Assembly (NCBI GenBank): GCA_031271725.1 | Contig: JAISVE010000058.1 | Span: forward strand, 1-5,934 | From: Bacteroidales bacterium | GTDB taxonomy: Bacteria; Bacteroidota; Bacteroidia; Bacteroidales; P3 | Length of the DNA stretch: 5,934 nt | Direction: 5' to 3' | Shown here: piece by piece, positions 4,335 to 5,934 of the stretch | How positions within the stretch are numbered: position 1 is the stretch's first letter | Layout of the letters: the number at the start of each line of letters is the position of its first letter | Notes under the pieces: generated by a model | Seen by the model: the letters and a program-made list of their open reading frames with translations, nothing else | The model's database searches: none | Told to the model about the DNA's origin: nothing | Translations under genes and position numbers: made by a program

Positions 4335-5786
4335 ATGAAGAAGATATTTTTATTTACTTGCCTTTTCCTTATAGGAATTTCAGCAAAGGCGCAAGATACA
4401 ACAATTGCAGATACCTTGTATTTGGCAGATGAGAATGAAGCTATAATACAAACATTTCCGCCAAATAGTTATGATAGTATAACCTTTGAAGCAGATGTTT
4501 CTATTATGAATTTTTGGCATAACGGCAACAGGCTATTTAGAACAAGATGTGAGGGCAAATATCTTACAAGCAATAAATCCGCTCTCTTAAAATATATAGA
4601 AATAACAAGATTGCCAACAAAGGTCAATTATTATCAGGGTGAGGCGTTTGATAAAAGCGGCTTGGTTGTGGAGGCTGTAAATTACAATGGAGATGCAAAT
4701 GTAATAACCGACTATACTTTAACTTGGAATGATAGTGAATTGTTAGCTGGAAACACTGATATAACAGCAAGCGAAGGTAGAAAAACAATAACTGTTGCCT
4801 ATAAAGAAAAAGAAAGCAGTTTTGATATTACTGTTGCGGGCATTGACGATGGTAGTGATGGTACGGAGGCAAATCCTTATTCTGTTGCACAAATACTTGC
4901 TCACTTTGCATTGGGTGCAGCGCAGGAAAATGACGTTTATGTGAGTGGCTATATTGTTGGCGGTATTGCAGAAGGCACTTTGGGAGGCTACAATGGTACT
5001 ATGATTACAGATGCAAGCCATGTTGTTTTTGGTGCAACAGGCGTACGTCCGGCATCTGTGGTTATTGCGGATGATTCAAATGAAACAAATTGGGAGAATG
5101 TGGTTTTGGTAAAACTTACTCCCGAAACAGGTGCTGTTGCACTTGAAGGCTTCCAATGGGCAATTAGTCTTGCCAATCGCCCTTGCAATATTGGCAAAGA
5201 ATTGACAGTTAAAGGCAATTTATGGCGTTACTTTGCAGCACCTGCCGTTCGTGAAGTTTCTGCTTTTGAAAGCAATTCGGAGCCTTGTCCGGATGAAGAT
5301 GGAATTTTCAGCGAAACTCTTCTTTCACAAGAAAGCTTTGATAAATTTACTCCTGTAAGTGTTACAGGTGACCAAGTGTGGACATTTAGCACTGATTATG
5401 GTGCAATGATGAGTGGTTATAATGGCTCCGCTTCTGACGCTAATGAAGATTGGTTTATTACACCTGATATTGATTTATCAGAAGTAGAGGCTCCTGTATT
5501 GTCATTTGACCATGCACGCGGGCCCGCCTTCTCAATAAACGTTGGTGTTGCTGAGGGATGGTATAAAGTTTATGCAACTGCAAATTATACAGGAGATGTT
5601 GAAACTACAACTTGGATAGAAGTTACAGGTGTTACCCATGGAACAACTGCTTGGAAATATGTAAGTTCAGGCAGTGTGGCAATTCCTGCAGCTGCAAAAT
5701 CAGCTACTACACGTATCGCTTTCAAATATTTTAACGATGCAACAGAAAGTGCAACTTGGGAAATTAAAAATGTACTTGTAAAATAA
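4335..5786 (+). CDS. secreted multidomain protein: Ig-like, DUF6359-like and choice-of-anchor-J-like domains
   Basis: 483 residues. The signal peptide covers 1-19 (hydrophobic core, then AKA before Gln20). Residues 27-52 (TLYLADENEA... then YDSITFE) are the same kind of short motif found in the preceding protein. Residues ~88-168 look like a bacterial Ig-like domain (ITRLPTKVNYYQGEAFDKSG through SSFDITV). Residues ~176-311 resemble DUF6359, with GTEANPYSVAQILA, then VYVSGYIVGG, NVVLVKL and a closing VKGNLWRYFAAPAVREV. Residues ~325-483 look like a choice-of-anchor-J or cleaved-adhesin jelly-roll, with LLSQESFD, EDWFITPDIDLS (371-382), APVLSFDHA and a terminal WEIKNVLV. Such proteins are usually exported surface or matrix proteins that bind glycans or other macromolecules; no catalytic motif is visible. 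No T9SS sorting domain or lipobox is seen. Probably cotranscribed with the 172-residue protein. The domain names are recalled from pattern only. Confidence 0.8.
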   Translation: MKKIFLFTCLFLIGISAKAQDTTIADTLYLADENEAIIQTFPPNSYDSITFEADVSIMNFWHNGNRLFRTRCEGKYLTSNKSALLKYIEITRLPTKVNYYQGEAFDKSGLVVEAVNYNGDANVITDYTLTWNDSELLAGNTDITASEGRKTITVAYKEKESSFDITVAGIDDGSDGTEANPYSVAQILAHFALGAAQENDVYVSGYIVGGIAEGTLGGYNGTMITDASHVVFGATGVRPASVVIADDSNETNWENVVLVKLTPETGAVALEGFQWAISLANRPCNIGKELTVKGNLWRYFAAPAVREVSAFESNSEPCPDEDGIFSETLLSQESFDKFTPVSVTGDQVWTFSTDYGAMMSGYNGSASDANEDWFITPDIDLSEVEAPVLSFDHARGPAFSINVGVAEGWYKVYATANYTGDVETTTWIEVTGVTHGTTAWKYVSSGSVAIPAAAKSATTRIAFKYFNDATESATWEIKNVLVK

Positions 5787-5793
5787 TTTTCAA

Positions 5794-5934
5794 CTAAATC
5801 TCTAATGAAACCGGGCAGTGGTCGCTCATAGTTACTTCATCCAAGATTTTGATGTCTTTTATTTTGTTTACAAGGGCGTTTGAGGCTATGAAATAGTCGA
5901 TGCGCCAGCCGATGTTTTTTGCGCGTGCGTTTGA
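5794..5934 (-). CDS. xth: exodeoxyribonuclease III, C-terminal end (partial)
   Basis: The reverse strand reads into the window from 5934 and stops at TAG (5796-5794), giving 46 residues. They contain ARAKNIGWRIDYF, the conserved substrate-binding segment of the ExoIII/AP endonuclease family, and MSDHCPVSLEI, whose SDHCP carries the catalytic Asp-His near the C-terminus. ExoIII cleaves abasic sites and has 3'-5' exonuclease and 3'-phosphatase activity in base excision repair. The N-terminal ~80% lies outside the window. The gene converges on the 483-residue protein gene with a 7-nt gap and no visible terminator between them. Confidence 0.93.
   Translation of the reverse strand, partial: SNARAKNIGWRIDYFIASNALVNKIKDIKILDEVTMSDHCPVSLEI

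Noticed and set aside
4743..5218. Reverse-strand open frames opposite the 483-residue protein gene
   Set aside because: Shadows of the coding frame, with composition typical of antisense translation and no domain.

Overview
The window looks like a chromosomal segment of a Bacteroidota bacterium, probably Bacteroidales. The evidence is a type IX secretion (T9SS) C-terminal sorting domain, secreted proteins built from DUF6359-like and choice-of-anchor-J-like modules, a TAnnTTTG-type promoter, mostly weak Shine-Dalgarno sequences, and AT-rich DNA. Genus cannot be decided from the sequence.

Region 1 (1-2849, + strand) is a tightly packed housekeeping run: the 3' part of a SPOR-domain protein, trmB (tRNA m7G46 methyltransferase), a membrane-anchored GT2 glycosyltransferase, and a Cys-type glutathione peroxidase. 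The gaps are 35, 4 and 8 nt, which suggests one operon. TrmB is unusual in carrying two low-complexity insertions built on short DNA repeats.

Region 2 (2850-3582) is AT-richer and has its own promoter. It encodes a GTG-initiated PIN-domain protein (VapC-like) that overlaps a 71-residue partner, together a likely toxin-antitoxin pair in toxin-first order.

Region 3 (3583-3809) holds no gene but is highly structured. Four nested complementary segment pairs fold into one ~104-nt imperfect hairpin, immediately followed by and partly overlapping a rho-independent terminator. A perfect 11-nt complementarity between the inner arm of the hairpin and the terminator allows mutually exclusive folds. This is the most interesting unexplained structure in the window. 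It could be a small RNA, an attenuator-like leader, or a REP/MITE-type element.

Region 4 (3810-5786) has two adjacent genes for exported proteins, 6 nt apart. The first is a 172-residue protein that is little more than a signal peptide plus a T9SS sorting domain. The second is a 483-residue multidomain protein with a signal peptide but no recognisable sorting domain. Both carry a similar short motif after the signal peptide, so they may act as a pair.

Region 5 (5794-5934, - strand) is the 3' end of an exonuclease III gene (xth type), convergent with region 4 and only 7 nt from it.
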